Assembly (NCBI RefSeq): GCF_006742205.1
Contig: NZ_AP019721.1
Span: 930,001-994,000 of the forward strand
Direction: 5' to 3'
Origin: Staphylococcus epidermidis
GTDB lineage: Bacteria; Bacillota; Bacilli; Staphylococcales; Staphylococcaceae
DNA length: 64,000 nt
Numbering within the stretch: the first letter of the stretch is position 1; the number at the start of each line of letters is the position of its first letter. Shown one piece after another: positions 1-11,905 of the stretch. Position numbers and translations under genes: made by a program. The notes beneath the pieces are model-generated. The model did no database searches. It saw only the letters and a list, made by a program, of their open reading frames with translations, and had not been told where the DNA came from.

Positions 1-1616
<1,616 letters not shown>

Positions 1617-1635
1617 TAATTAGAGGAGTACGTGA

Positions 1636-2844
1636 ATGAAGCGAACAATATTTTTACTCATGTCGATACTGTTATTATTAACGGCTTGCGGAGATGGACA
1701 TAAACAAACTTCATCAGATAAAGAACAAAGTGAACATAAGGATAACCATAATAAAAATCAAGTGAAACAAATAGCGACTGATAAAAAAGTTCAAGGTGAT
1801 AACTATAGGACTATATTACCCTTCAAAGAAAGCCAGGCTCGTGGATTATTACAAGATAATATGGCAAATGGTTATAATGGAGAAGATTTTGAAAGTGGTT
1901 TACTAGAATTAAGTAAAGAAATCTTTCCAACAAATAAGTATTTATATCAAGATGGACAATATTTAGATAAAAAAACGATTAATGCATACTTAGATCCGAA
2001 GTATACGAAAAAAGAAATTGACAAGATGAGCGAAAAAGAAAAGAAAAGCAAAAATGCTAATGAGAATCTTGGACTCAATCCATCTCACAATGGTGAAACA
2101 GATGAAGAGAAAATAGCTGAAAATTCTCCAGCCTATCTTTCAAATATACTCGAGCAGGATTTTTATGGAAATAGTGATTCTAAAGGTAAAAATATAAAAG
2201 GGATGACAATTGGTTTAGCCATGAATAGTGTTTATTATTACAAAAAAGAGAAAGATGGCGAAACATTTAGTAAAGATTTATCTGATAAAGAGATTGAAAA
2301 GCAAGGTAAACAGATGGCTAGTGAAATGCTTTCTCGTTTACGTGAGAATAGTGATTTGAAAGATATTCCTATTCATTTTGCTATCTATAAACAATCAAGT
2401 CAAGATTCCATTACACCAGGTGAATTTATAGTTGGTACTACGGTTGAAGAGGGTAAAACTAAAATTAACTCTTGGGATAATATTAATGAAAAAGCAGCCT
2501 TAATTCCTTCGTCAACTGCAGCTGATTATGATGAAACGCTGAATAATAACTTTAAACAGTTTAATGATAATTTGCAATCGTATTTTTCAAACTTCACACA
2601 AGCAGTTGGTAAGGTTAAATTCGTAAATAAAAAAGCTAAACAACTTACAGTTGATTTGCCTATAGATTATTACGGACAGGCAGAAACGATAGGTATTACA
2701 CAATATGTTACAGAGCAAGCCGAAAAATATTTTGATAAACTAGATGAGTATGAAATTAGAATCAAAGATGGAAATACTCCACGTGCTCTCATTAGTAAAA
2801 CTAAAGACGATAAAGAACCACAAGTTCATATCTATCATAATTAG
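1636..2844 (+). CDS. camS: CamS family sex pheromone lipoprotein
   Basis: 402-residue lipoprotein of the CamS family. The N-terminus has a lipoprotein signal with lipobox LTAC (Cys about residue 18) followed by a Lys/Asp/His-rich linker and the conserved CamS body. In S. aureus the processed signal peptide is the staph-cAM373 pheromone, which induces aggregation of enterococcal cells carrying pAM373. The physiological role of the mature lipoprotein is unclear. Start chosen at the ATG after GAGGAG. It lies 19 bp downstream of ligA and ends before a bidirectional terminator. Confidence 0.93.
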   Translation: MKRTIFLLMSILLLLTACGDGHKQTSSDKEQSEHKDNHNKNQVKQIATDKKVQGDNYRTILPFKESQARGLLQDNMANGYNGEDFESGLLELSKEIFPTNKYLYQDGQYLDKKTINAYLDPKYTKKEIDKMSEKEKKSKNANENLGLNPSHNGETDEEKIAENSPAYLSNILEQDFYGNSDSKGKNIKGMTIGLAMNSVYYYKKEKDGETFSKDLSDKEIEKQGKQMASEMLSRLRENSDLKDIPIHFAIYKQSSQDSITPGEFIVGTTVEEGKTKINSWDNINEKAALIPSSTAADYDETLNNNFKQFNDNLQSYFSNFTQAVGKVKFVNKKAKQLTVDLPIDYYGQAETIGITQYVTEQAEKYFDKLDEYEIRIKDGNTPRALISKTKDDKEPQVHIYHN

Positions 2845-2919
2845 TTACTGATGATGTATGACACCCGTTTCATTGTATAGAAAAGAATAGAATAGAATTC
2901 GAATTAAGTTTAATGGTCA

Positions 2920-3013
2920 ATCCATTACCAAAGGAATATATTTGCAATTTGATGTTATTGATGATTTTGACTCATTTTTCAAGCCGTCAATAAATTTAAA
3001 TGAAAAAAATTAG
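2920..3013 (+). pseudogene. Possible short coding remnant between camS and putP
   Basis: A start-less open stretch translates to about 30-38 residues with coding-like composition (I-K-F-N-G-Q-S-I-T-K-G-I-Y-L-Q-F-D-V), ending with a stop inside the terminator. No family is recognised and there is no start codon or ribosome-binding site. It may be decayed coding DNA or simply chance. Confidence 0.2.
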
Positions 3014-3060
3014 CTATGAAGAAATTTAAATTGATAGATTTCTTCATAGCTATTTTCTTA
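3011..3060. terminator. Bidirectional intrinsic terminator, camS/putP
   Basis: A perfect 15-bp stem (3011-3025 with 3038-3052) is followed by a T-rich tail on the plus strand and preceded by an A-run that gives a T-tract on the minus strand. It sits between the convergent camS and putP. Confidence 0.85.
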
Positions 3061-3171
3061 TGTGAATAAAATAAATTGACACTGTATATTAGAGAAATAT
3101 TTAAATTATACTTGTAATTGTTATTTAATTAATCAATATTATAATTTTGATATAGTCTGATAATTGTACAT

Positions 3172-4707
3172 TTATTCTTTAACGACGTGTTTAACTTTAT
3201 TAAGATTTTCAATAACATAATCATCAGGTTTTTTTGTTAATTTACTTACGATGTACGTAATCAATACGCTAACTATGAAACCTGGAATGATTTCATACAT
3301 ACCAAAGAATGCATTGATTGTAGCCAAGGGTTTTATCCAAGAAATCCAAACAATAACAACTACAGCACCAGCTACCATTCCGCTAATAGCTCCTGCACGT
3401 GTTAAATCTTTCCAATATAAAGAGTAGAGTACTAAAGGACTAAATGCAGCTCCAAAACCAGCCCAAGCATTACCAACTAAATTTAGTATTGTATCGTTTG
3501 GATGCCAAGCAATCGTAATAGCAACTATCGCAACAAGTAGAACTGATAAGCGTCCAATCAAAACAAACTCTTTTTGGTGTGATGATGCTTTATCTGAACC
3601 TCTGATTAGTTTATAGAAATCTTCAGTTAAAGAACTTGATGTTACTAGTAATTGTGAAGAGATAGTACTCATTATTGCAGCAAGGATGGCTGCTAATAAA
3701 AATCCACCTACAAGCGGATGAAATAATATTTGACTCATCACAATAAATAGTGTTTCAGGATCTTCTAATTTAATATGTCTTTCAGATATAAATGAAATTC
3801 CTGTTAATCCCACACCAATCGCTCCTAATAGACCGACTGCCATCCAACTTATTCCCAGACGTCTGGCTTTTGGTAGTAATTTATGTGATTTGATAGACAT
3901 AAATCTTACTATAATATGTGGTTGACCAAAATATCCGAGTCCCCATGAGAATAATGAAACAATGCCTAAAACAGTGGTTCCTCTAAATAAATCTAAGGTT
4001 GTAGGTTTCATTTGAGCAATATCATGAAATGTATCCCAACCGTTGAGTTTAAGCAATGCAACGATAGGTACCATTACCATAGCAATAAGCATAATCACAC
4101 CTTGAAAAAAATCAGTAATTGATACAGCTAAATAGCCACCAAAGAAAGTGTAAAAAATAACTATAATAGCCACTATCAAGAGTCCAGCATGATAATTCAA
4201 TCCAAATGCACTTTCAAAGAGTTTTCCGCCAGAAACGAAACCTGAATGCGTATATAGAGTGAAAAATACGACAATAATCAATCCTGAAATAATTTTAATA
4301 ATATTTTTCTTATCATCTAGTCTATTTTTAAAAAAGTCTGGGAGTGTAATAGCATCTCCCGCAATCTCAGTATAAACACGTAGTCTTGGAGCAACAACAA
4401 AATAATTAATGTATGCACCTAAGGTTAATCCAATGGTTATCCAAATGGCGGATAAACCTGTACTGTATACTGAACCTGGAAGTCCCATAATCATCCATCC
4501 AGACATGTCAGAGGCACCAGCTGATAAAGCTGTGATATATGGTCCGATACTACGTCCCCCCAACATAAATTCACTTAAGTTTCCAGTAGCTTGTCGATAA
4601 CCATAGAAGCCAATAATTAGAAGGATTATGAAATAGACAATAATCATAACGTAAGTCTGCCAATTTGCATCAATTTGATTACTGAGAGCTGTACCTAATG
4701 TAAACAT
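3172..4707 (-). CDS. putP: Sodium/proline symporter PutP
   Basis: High-affinity Na+/proline symporter of the SSS family, 511 residues with about 12-13 membrane helices. It matches S. aureus PutP along its length, including [22 protein letters not shown] and the Na+-site region ([17 protein letters not shown]). The upstream in-frame ATG at 4761 would add 18 residues without a ribosome-binding site. The ATG at 4707 has GGGAG 9 nt upstream and gives the family-typical N-terminus ([11 protein letters not shown]). Proline import supports osmoprotection and nutrition. It is monocistronic, convergent with camS. Confidence 0.95.
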   Translation of the reverse strand: MFTLGTALSNQIDANWQTYVMIIVYFIILLIIGFYGYRQATGNLSEFMLGGRSIGPYITALSAGASDMSGWMIMGLPGSVYSTGLSAIWITIGLTLGAYINYFVVAPRLRVYTEIAGDAITLPDFFKNRLDDKKNIIKIISGLIIVVFFTLYTHSGFVSGGKLFESAFGLNYHAGLLIVAIIVIFYTFFGGYLAVSITDFFQGVIMLIAMVMVPIVALLKLNGWDTFHDIAQMKPTTLDLFRGTTVLGIVSLFSWGLGYFGQPHIIVRFMSIKSHKLLPKARRLGISWMAVGLLGAIGVGLTGISFISERHIKLEDPETLFIVMSQILFHPLVGGFLLAAILAAIMSTISSQLLVTSSSLTEDFYKLIRGSDKASSHQKEFVLIGRLSVLLVAIVAITIAWHPNDTILNLVGNAWAGFGAAFSPLVLYSLYWKDLTRAGAISGMVAGAVVVIVWISWIKPLATINAFFGMYEIIPGFIVSVLITYIVSKLTKKPDDYVIENLNKVKHVVKE

Positions 4708-4752
4708 AATTAACACTCCCTTTATTAAATAATGATATAAGATACATGTAAC

Positions 4753-4780
4753 ATTATACAATGTAACTAAATGTTCAGAA
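4753..4780 (-). promoter_or_regulatory. Candidate putP promoter
   Basis: On the minus strand a TATAAT -10 (4753-4758) follows a weak -35, TTCTGA (4775-4780), with a 16-bp spacer, about 45 bp upstream of the putP start. Prediction by eye only. Confidence 0.4.
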
Positions 4781-5039
4781 AAGTAAAAAATTTAATAGTA
4801 GTATAAAAAGTCTTTGATAAAAGGTTTTTAACTCTAGATGTGTCTTATAATTAATTAATATCTATTGCATAAATATGTATAAAATTATTGTTAGAATTAA
4901 ACTTTAATTCATCTATCATTTTAAAACATAGAGATGATAATTAAGGGAATTCTTATGTAAAAGTTCATTAAACACCTTAATATCAAGTGTTTATTTTGAG
5001 TAACTTATTCATAAATATTTAGATTTTTGGTTCGAAATT

Positions 5040-5048
5040 TGATACAAT
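5040..5048 (+). promoter_or_regulatory. Extended -10 promoter of gatCAB
   Basis: TGaTACAAT is an extended -10 element about 37 bp before the gatC start. No good -35 is visible, as expected for extended -10 promoters. The rest of the putP-gatC gap (4708-5084) is AT-rich with nothing else recognisable. Confidence 0.45.
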
Positions 5049-5084
5049 TTGGTGATGAATGAGTATTAAGGAGGCTTTTATTTA

Positions 5085-5387
5085 ATGACTAAAGTAACAC
5101 GTGAAGAAGTTGAACATATTGCTAATTTAGCTAGACTTCAAATTTCTCCTGAAGAAACAGAAGAAATGGCTAATACTTTAGAAAGTATTTTAGATTTTGC
5201 GAAACAAAATGATAGTGCCGATACAGAAGGTATTGAGCCAACTTATCACGTATTAGATTTACAAAACGTATTACGTGACGATAAAGCAATCGAGGGCATT
5301 CCTCAAGAATTAGCATTGAAAAATGCGAAAGAAACAGAAGATGGTCAATTTAAAGTGCCATCCATCATGAATGGGGAGGACGCTTAA
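5085..5387 (+). CDS. gatC: Asp-tRNA(Asn)/Glu-tRNA(Gln) amidotransferase subunit C
   Basis: 100-residue GatC, the small subunit that wraps around GatA and stabilises the GatA-GatB interface of the enzyme making Gln-tRNA(Gln) by transamidation. The family pattern is clear ([16 protein letters not shown] near the N-terminus). The start is preceded by AAGGAGG. First gene of gatCAB, 1 bp before gatA. Confidence 0.97.
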   Translation: MTKVTREEVEHIANLARLQISPEETEEMANTLESILDFAKQNDSADTEGIEPTYHVLDLQNVLRDDKAIEGIPQELALKNAKETEDGQFKVPSIMNGEDA

Positions 5388-5388
5388 G

Positions 5389-6846
5389 ATGAGTATTCGT
5401 TTTGAATCTATCGAAAAATTAACTGAATTAATCAAAAATAAAGAAATTAAACCTTCTGATGTAGTAAAAGATATATACGCAGCTATTGAAGAAACTGATC
5501 CAACAATCAAGTCATTCTTAGCTTTAGATAAAGAAAATGCAATAAAAAAAGCCGAAGAATTAGATGAATTACAAGCTAAAGATCAAATGGATGGTAAACT
5601 ATTTGGAATTCCTATGGGAATCAAAGATAATATCATCACAAAAGATGTAGAAACTACATGTGCAAGTAAAATGTTAGAGGGATTTGTACCTATTTATGAA
5701 TCAACTGTAATGAACAAACTACATGATGAAAACGCGGTTTTAATTGGTAAATTAAACATGGATGAGTTTGCAATGGGTGGCTCTACAGAGACTTCATATT
5801 TTAAGAAAACATTAAATCCTTTCGATCACACAGCAGTACCAGGAGGATCTTCAGGTGGTTCTGCAGCAGCGGTTGCAGCAGGTTTAGTTCCTTTTAGTTT
5901 AGGGTCAGACACTGGTGGTTCTATTAGACAACCTGCATCTTATTGTGGTGTTGTTGGTATGAAACCAACTTATGGCCGTGTATCACGTTTCGGTTTAGTT
6001 GCATTTGCTTCTTCTTTAGATCAAATTGGACCAATCACGCGTAATGTTAAAGATAACGCATTAGTACTTGAGGCAATTTCCGGTGTAGATGCGAATGATT
6101 CTACAAGCGCACCTGTTGATGATGTAGATTTTACTTCTGATATTGGTAAAGATATTAAAGGTCTTAAAATTGCATTACCTAAAGAATATTTAGGTGAGGG
6201 TGTAAGTGAAGAAGTTAAGACTTCTGTAAAAGAAGCGGTTGAAACGTTAAAATCACTTGGTGCTGAAGTTGACGAAGTCTCATTACCAAATACAAAATAT
6301 GGTATTCCATCATATTATGTTATTGCGTCATCAGAGGCTTCAGCAAATTTAGCGCGATTTGATGGTATTAGATATGGATATCATTCTAAAGAAGCACAAT
6401 CGTTAGAAGAATTATATAAAATGTCTAGATCGGAAGGCTTTGGTGAAGAAGTCAAAAGACGTATCTTCTTAGGTACTTTTGCTTTAAGCTCAGGTTATTA
6501 CGATGCATACTATAAAAAATCTCAAAAAGTTAGAACGTTAATTAAAAATGATTTTGACAAAGTATTTGAATCTTATGATGTTGTGGTTGGACCGACAGCA
6601 CCTACAACAGCATTTAATATTGGCGAAGAAATTGATGATCCTTTAACAATGTATGCGAATGACTTATTAACTACACCAGTTAATCTTGCCGGTTTACCTG
6701 GTATTTCAGTTCCTTGTGGACAATCAAACGGACGCCCAATTGGTTTACAATTAATTGGTAAACCTTTTGACGAAAAAACGTTATATCGTGTCGCTTATCA
6801 ATTTGAAACACAATACAACTTACATGACGCATACGAAAATTTATAA
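5389..6846 (+). CDS. gatA: Glutamyl-tRNA(Gln) amidotransferase subunit A
   Basis: 485-residue amidase subunit that releases ammonia from glutamine for the transamidation reaction. The amidase-signature catalytic triad is present: Lys79 (GIKDN), cis-Ser154 (GGSSGGS) and Ser178 (DTGGS), at the S. aureus positions. A start 18 bp upstream is possible but lies before the GGGGAGGA ribosome-binding site, so the ATG at 5389 is used. Middle gene of gatCAB. Confidence 0.97.
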   Translation: MSIRFESIEKLTELIKNKEIKPSDVVKDIYAAIEETDPTIKSFLALDKENAIKKAEELDELQAKDQMDGKLFGIPMGIKDNIITKDVETTCASKMLEGFVPIYESTVMNKLHDENAVLIGKLNMDEFAMGGSTETSYFKKTLNPFDHTAVPGGSSGGSAAAVAAGLVPFSLGSDTGGSIRQPASYCGVVGMKPTYGRVSRFGLVAFASSLDQIGPITRNVKDNALVLEAISGVDANDSTSAPVDDVDFTSDIGKDIKGLKIALPKEYLGEGVSEEVKTSVKEAVETLKSLGAEVDEVSLPNTKYGIPSYYVIASSEASANLARFDGIRYGYHSKEAQSLEELYKMSRSEGFGEEVKRRIFLGTFALSSGYYDAYYKKSQKVRTLIKNDFDKVFESYDVVVGPTAPTTAFNIGEEIDDPLTMYANDLLTTPVNLAGLPGISVPCGQSNGRPIGLQLIGKPFDEKTLYRVAYQFETQYNLHDAYENL

Positions 6847-6858
6847 GGAGTGGAAATC

Positions 6859-8286
6859 ATGCATTTTGAAACAGTAATCGGACTTGAAGTTCATGTTGAG
6901 TTAAAAACGGACTCAAAAATGTTCTCTCCATCACCCGCACATTTTGGAGCTGAACCAAATTCAAATACAAATGTTATCGACTTAGCTTATCCAGGTGTAT
7001 TACCAGTAGTTAATAGACGTGCAGTAGATTGGGCAATGAGAGCTTCAATGGCATTAAATATGGATATTGCTACAAATTCAAAATTTGATCGTAAAAACTA
7101 TTTCTATCCAGATAATCCAAAAGCATATCAAATTTCTCAGTTTGATCAACCTATTGGAGAAAATGGCTATATTGATATTGAAGTTGATGGAGAAACAAAA
7201 CGTATCGGTATTACACGTCTTCATATGGAAGAAGATGCAGGTAAATCAACACATAAAGATGGTTATTCTCTAGTAGACTTAAACCGTCAAGGTACGCCAT
7301 TAATTGAAATTGTATCTGAACCCGATATTCGTTCACCTAAAGAAGCATATGCTTATCTAGAAAAACTACGTTCAATCATTCAATATACAGGTGTATCTGA
7401 TTGTAAAATGGAAGAGGGATCCCTACGTTGTGATGCTAATATTTCACTTCGTCCATATGGTCAAAAGGAATTTGGTACAAAAACTGAATTGAAAAACCTT
7501 AACTCATTTAACTACGTTAAAAAAGGTTTAGAATATGAAGAGAAACGTCAAGAAGAAGAATTATTAAATGGTGGAGAGATTGGTCAAGAAACACGTCGAT
7601 TTGATGAATCTACTGGTAAAACAATTTTAATGCGTGTGAAAGAAGGTTCAGATGATTATAGATATTTCCCTGAACCAGATATTGTACCATTATATGTAGA
7701 TGAAGATTGGAAAGCACGTGTAAGAGAAACAATTCCAGAATTGCCAGATGAACGTAAAGCTAAATACGTAAATGATCTTGGACTACCAGAATATGATGCG
7801 CATGTATTAACATTAACTAAAGAAATGTCTGATTTCTTTGAAGGCGCAATTGACCATGGTGCAGATGTTAAACTTACTTCCAACTGGTTAATGGGAGGTG
7901 TTAACGAGTATCTTAATAAAAATCAAGTTGAATTAAAAGATACGCAACTAACACCTGAAAATTTAGCTGGTATGATTAAATTAATAGAAGACGGAACAAT
8001 GAGTAGTAAAATCGCTAAAAAAGTTTTTCCAGAACTAGCAGAAAATGGTGGAGATGCTAAACAAATTATGGAAGATAAAGGTTTAGTACAAATTTCTGAT
8101 GAAGCAACACTACTTAAATTTGTAACAGATGCATTAGATAATAATCCACAATCAATAGAAGATTATAAAAATGGTAAAGGTAAAGCTATGGGATTCTTAG
8201 TGGGCCAAATTATGAAAGCTTCTAAAGGTCAAGCTAACCCACAAAAAGTTAATAGCCTATTAAAACAAGAATTAGATAACCGTTAA
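6859..8286 (+). CDS. gatB: Asp/Glu-tRNA amidotransferase subunit B
   Basis: 475-residue GatB, which binds the mischarged tRNA and activates its glutamate as gamma-phosphate. It carries the family signature [16 protein letters not shown] and [10 protein letters not shown], plus a C-terminal YqeY-like tail domain. A GTG 9 bp upstream lies inside the ribosome-binding site; the ATG at 6859 is 8 nt after AAGGAG. Last gene of gatCAB, followed by a strong terminator. Confidence 0.97.
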
Positions 8287-8306
8287 TTCGAAAATTATAA
8301 TACTTT

Positions 8307-8350
8307 AAGCTTCTAACAAAGGATATGAACTTTGTTAGAAGCTTTTATTA
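8307..8350 (+). terminator. Intrinsic terminator of gatCAB
   Basis: A perfect 15-bp stem (8307-8321 with 8330-8344) with an 8-nt loop, followed by TTATTA, 20 bp after the gatB stop. Confidence 0.85.
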
Positions 8351-8510
8351 CTTTTGAAAAGTTTAAGTATTAAGTTTCTTAATGTTTAAAATTACATATA
8401 TTTTATCTTTGTAGTACCGATTAGTTTAGAGAAATCGGAAATAAATACTTTTAACTGATGTATAAATCATATAATATAAGTAATGAGTATATGAATTTGA
8501 GGGATTAACT

Positions 8511-9461
8511 ATGAGAAAACGTGCAAGAATTATATATAATCCAACATCAGGAAAAGAACTTTTTAAACGTGTATTACCAGATGCACTGATTAAACTTGAG
8601 AAGGCAGGTTATGAAACGAGTGCATATGCAACTGAAAAAATTGGTGATGCTACTTTTGAAGCTGAAAGAGCACTAGAAAGTGAATATGATTTACTCATTG
8701 CAGCTGGAGGTGACGGTACGTTAAATGAGGTGGTCAACGGAATCGCCGAACAACCCAATCGGCCTAAATTAGGTGTAATACCAATGGGCACCGTTAATGA
8801 CTTTGGAAGAGCACTTCATTTACCAAGCGATATAATGGGGGCGATTGATGTAATCATTGATGGTCACACAACCAAGGTAGATATTGGAAAGATGAATAAT
8901 CGTTATTTCATTAACCTAGCTGCAGGGGGGAAACTAACACAAGTATCTTATGAAACACCAAGTAAGTTGAAATCAATTGTAGGACCGTTCGCGTATTACA
9001 TTAAAGGATTCGAAATGTTACCTCAAATGAAAGCAGTAGATGTACGTATCGAATATGATGATAACATCTTCCAAGGAGAAGCTTTACTATTCCTTTTAGG
9101 TTTAACGAATTCAATGGCTGGCTTTGAAAAATTAGTTCCAGATGCGAAGCTTGACGACGGTTATTTCACGTTAATTATTGTAGAAAAAGCAAATCTTGCT
9201 GAATTGGGTCATATTATGACACTAGCGTCTCGAGGTGAGCATACAAAACATCCTAAAGTCATTTATGCTAAAGCGAAGTCTATTAATATTTCATCATTTA
9301 CTGATATGCAACTTAATGTTGATGGTGAATACGGTGGGAAATTACCTGCAAATTTCCTTAATTTAGAACAGCACATAGAAATTTTTACACCTAAAGATGT
9401 ATTTAACGAAGAACTATTAGAAAATGATACGATAACTGATATTACGCCTGATAAGCAATAA
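8511..9461 (+). CDS. dgkB: Diacylglycerol kinase DgkB
   Basis: 316-residue soluble lipid kinase that phosphorylates diacylglycerol to phosphatidic acid, recycling the diacylglycerol released by lipoteichoic acid synthesis. The DAGK catalytic glycine motif GGDGTLNEV and the downstream PMGTVNDF and NVDGEYGG motifs are present, and it matches S. aureus DgkB end to end. A TATAAT -10 lies about 40 bp upstream (8470-8475). It follows gatCAB, with rlmCD next, the conserved staphylococcal order. Confidence 0.96.
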   Translation: MRKRARIIYNPTSGKELFKRVLPDALIKLEKAGYETSAYATEKIGDATFEAERALESEYDLLIAAGGDGTLNEVVNGIAEQPNRPKLGVIPMGTVNDFGRALHLPSDIMGAIDVIIDGHTTKVDIGKMNNRYFINLAAGGKLTQVSYETPSKLKSIVGPFAYYIKGFEMLPQMKAVDVRIEYDDNIFQGEALLFLLGLTNSMAGFEKLVPDAKLDDGYFTLIIVEKANLAELGHIMTLASRGEHTKHPKVIYAKAKSINISSFTDMQLNVDGEYGGKLPANFLNLEQHIEIFTPKDVFNEELLENDTITDITPDKQ

Positions 9462-9540
9462 AATTATTACGACATCAAATTTAAGGTTAGGAATGCCACA
9501 CATTATATTCCTAACCTTTTTGTATGTGGGAGGGAAAAAA

Positions 9541-10911
9541 TTGGAAACAATTAAGAAAAACGAAGTTAAAACGGGAAAGGTTATTGATTTAACTCATGAG
9601 GGACACGGAGTTGTTAAAGTTGATCGATATCCAATTTTTATTCCTAATGCTTTAATTGATGAAGAAATTAAATTTAAATTAATTAAAGTGAAAAAGAATT
9701 TTGCTATAGGAAAATTGATAGAGGTCATAAGTGAAAGTGATGATAGAGTGACACCACCTTGTATTTATTATGCAAAGTGTGGTGGTTGTCAATTACAACA
9801 TATGACATATAGAGCGCAATTGGATATGAAAAGAGAACAAGTAGTTAATCTTTTTCATAGAAAAGGCCCTTTTGAGAATACGGTTATAAAGGAAACTATT
9901 GGCATGGTCAATCCCTGGCGATACCGTAATAAATCTCAAATTCCTGTAGGTCAAAGTAACTCGAATCAAGTTATAATGGGATTCTATAGACAACGTAGCC
10001 ATGACATTATAGATATGGATAGTTGTCTTATACAAGATAGACAACATCAAGAAGTAATGAATCGAGTGAAGTACTGGCTCAATGAATTAAATATATCTAT
10101 ATATAACGAAAAAACAAAAACAGGTTTAATACGTCATTTAGTAGTAAGGACTGGTTATCATACCGATGAAATGATGGTTATCTTTGTTACAAATGGAGCA
10201 ACATTTAAACAATCAGAACTATTAGTAAACAAGCTAAAAAAAGAATTTCCAAATATAACAAGTATTAAACAGAATATAAACAATAGCCATTCTAATGTTA
10301 TAATGGGGCGTCAATCAATGACTTTATATGGTAAAGATAAAATTGAAGACCAATTAAGTGAAGTAACTTATCATATTTCTGATTTATCATTTTACCAAAT
10401 TAACTCATCACAAACTGAAAAACTTTATCAGCAAGCTCTGAATTATGCTCAATTAACAGGAAAAGAAATAGTATTGGATACGTATTGTGGTATAGGAACG
10501 ATTGGTCTATATATGGCACCACTAGCAAAACATGTTTATGGTGTAGAAGTTGTTCCGCAAGCCATAAAAGATGCGGAAGACAATGCGACTAAAAACCAAC
10601 TTAAAAATACGACTTTCGAATGTGGAAAAGCAGAAGATGTTATCTTAACATGGAAATCACAAGGGATTAAACCAGGCGTAGTCATGGTAGATCCACCTAG
10701 AAAAGGATGCGATGAAACTTTCTTAACTACTCTTTTAAAATTAAATCCGAAAAGGATTGTTTATATATCATGTAACCCTTCAACGCAACAAAGAGATGCG
10801 CAAATATTGGCTGAACAATACGAGTTAGTAGAAATTACACCAGTTGATATGTTCCCACAAACAACTCATATTGAGACTGTAGCATTATTTGTACGTAAAG
10901 ACGAAGAGTGA
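9541..10911 (+). CDS. rlmCD: 23S rRNA (uracil-C5) methyltransferase, RlmCD/RumA family
   Basis: 456-residue SAM-dependent m5U methyltransferase for 23S rRNA. An N-terminal TRAM domain is followed by cysteines that ligate an Fe-S cluster (CIYYAKCGGC and a later SCLIQD), the SAM motif DTYCGIGTIGLY, VDPPRKGC and the catalytic SCNPST. The TTG at 9541 is chosen because GGGAGGG lies just upstream and the N-terminus then matches homologues. An in-frame ATG at 9493 would add 16 atypical residues without a ribosome-binding site. Confidence 0.92.
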   Translation: METIKKNEVKTGKVIDLTHEGHGVVKVDRYPIFIPNALIDEEIKFKLIKVKKNFAIGKLIEVISESDDRVTPPCIYYAKCGGCQLQHMTYRAQLDMKREQVVNLFHRKGPFENTVIKETIGMVNPWRYRNKSQIPVGQSNSNQVIMGFYRQRSHDIIDMDSCLIQDRQHQEVMNRVKYWLNELNISIYNEKTKTGLIRHLVVRTGYHTDEMMVIFVTNGATFKQSELLVNKLKKEFPNITSIKQNINNSHSNVIMGRQSMTLYGKDKIEDQLSEVTYHISDLSFYQINSSQTEKLYQQALNYAQLTGKEIVLDTYCGIGTIGLYMAPLAKHVYGVEVVPQAIKDAEDNATKNQLKNTTFECGKAEDVILTWKSQGIKPGVVMVDPPRKGCDETFLTTLLKLNPKRIVYISCNPSTQQRDAQILAEQYELVEITPVDMFPQTTHIETVALFVRKDEE

Positions 10912-11054
10912 ATTTAATAGAAGTCAATTCATTGTTATTTTGAAGTGATTGTTAAGATTGTATTACAAGCAACTTACTTTATTGAAAAAGGTCTTTTTTA
11001 GCTATAATAAAAATTGTATACTGTTTTTGAAAATAGAGAACTGGAGGGGTGAAT

Positions 11055-11597
11055 GTGCATAAAATAGATTTATCAGGCAACAAATTTCAAATCCAACGAT
11101 TTGTTCTGTTGCAAATTGTATTGGCGCTATTTACAATACTATTTACTTATAAATGGGCTTATCAAACAACGCATATCATTGAACAAAATCTTGTCATGAA
11201 TCTTATTTTTGGATTTGTAGGTTTCGCAGTACTAGTTATTTTGCATGAGTTTATTCATCGTATTTTGTTCATTATATTTTCTAAAGGTGAAAAACCATCT
11301 TTAAAATATGATAAAAACAAAATTATTGTACAGTTCTCTCAGACTTGTTTTCATCGGTGGCAATTTACAATTATCATGATAGCACCACTTGTTATCATAA
11401 GTGCGACCTTACTAGCACTTATTCAAATATATTCCTTCTCATCTTTAATCTTTATGTTTAGTATACATACAAGTTATTGTATGATAGATGTGTTTTTAGT
11501 AGCATTGGCATTACAAAGCAAATTCAAATATATACAAACCTATGGAGAAGGTTTGTATCTTTATCATCAAAAGCCTACTCAAACCTATTATGAATAA
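11055..11597 (+). CDS. DUF3267 family membrane protein with HEXXH motif
   Basis: 180-residue membrane protein with about four helices and a zinc-metalloprotease-like HEFIH motif between helices (VILHEFIHRILFI). This is the DUF3267 pattern, related to membrane-embedded M50-like proteases. The substrate is unknown. The GTG at 11055 lies 5 nt after GGAGGGG; the GTG at 11049 would overlap that site. It has its own AT-rich upstream region with TATAAT at 11003-11008 and is followed by a terminator. Confidence 0.8.
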   Translation: MHKIDLSGNKFQIQRFVLLQIVLALFTILFTYKWAYQTTHIIEQNLVMNLIFGFVGFAVLVILHEFIHRILFIIFSKGEKPSLKYDKNKIIVQFSQTCFHRWQFTIIMIAPLVIISATLLALIQIYSFSSLIFMFSIHTSYCMIDVFLVALALQSKFKYIQTYGEGLYLYHQKPTQTYYE

Positions 11598-11744
11598 TCA
11601 CTAATTATAGTGACAAGCGTATATATCAAAGTTGATAATTGATTTAAAAATTTCATTTCTTATTTTTCAACTCGTTTCAATTGTAATAAAAAATCTCATT
11701 AAAATATGCAACTACATTCACATAACTACTTATGTAGAAAAGGA

Positions 11745-11788
11745 TAGGACTATGAATTTATTCTAAAAATTGTAGTCCTATTTTTTTA
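11745..11788 (+). terminator. Intrinsic terminator after the DUF3267 gene
   Basis: An 8-bp stem (TAGGACTA with TAGTCCTA, 11745-11752 and 11773-11780) with a long loop, followed by seven T. The rest of 11598-11905 shows only AT-rich DNA and a TATAAT (11859-11864) upstream of dinB. Confidence 0.65.
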
Positions 11789-11905
11789 TTACATTAATTA
11801 AATAAACAATACAAATATTACCATGTGCACAATACATGTAAACATAGAAAGGATGGCGTATAATAATATAAAGCCATTATTTGGAAGACATAGTGAGGTG
11901 AGTCG

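Noticed and set aside
11821-11864. LexA/SOS box upstream of dinB
   Set aside because: The region has TGTGCACA-like and ACATGT palindromes but no match to the CGAAC-N4-GTTCG type LexA box.
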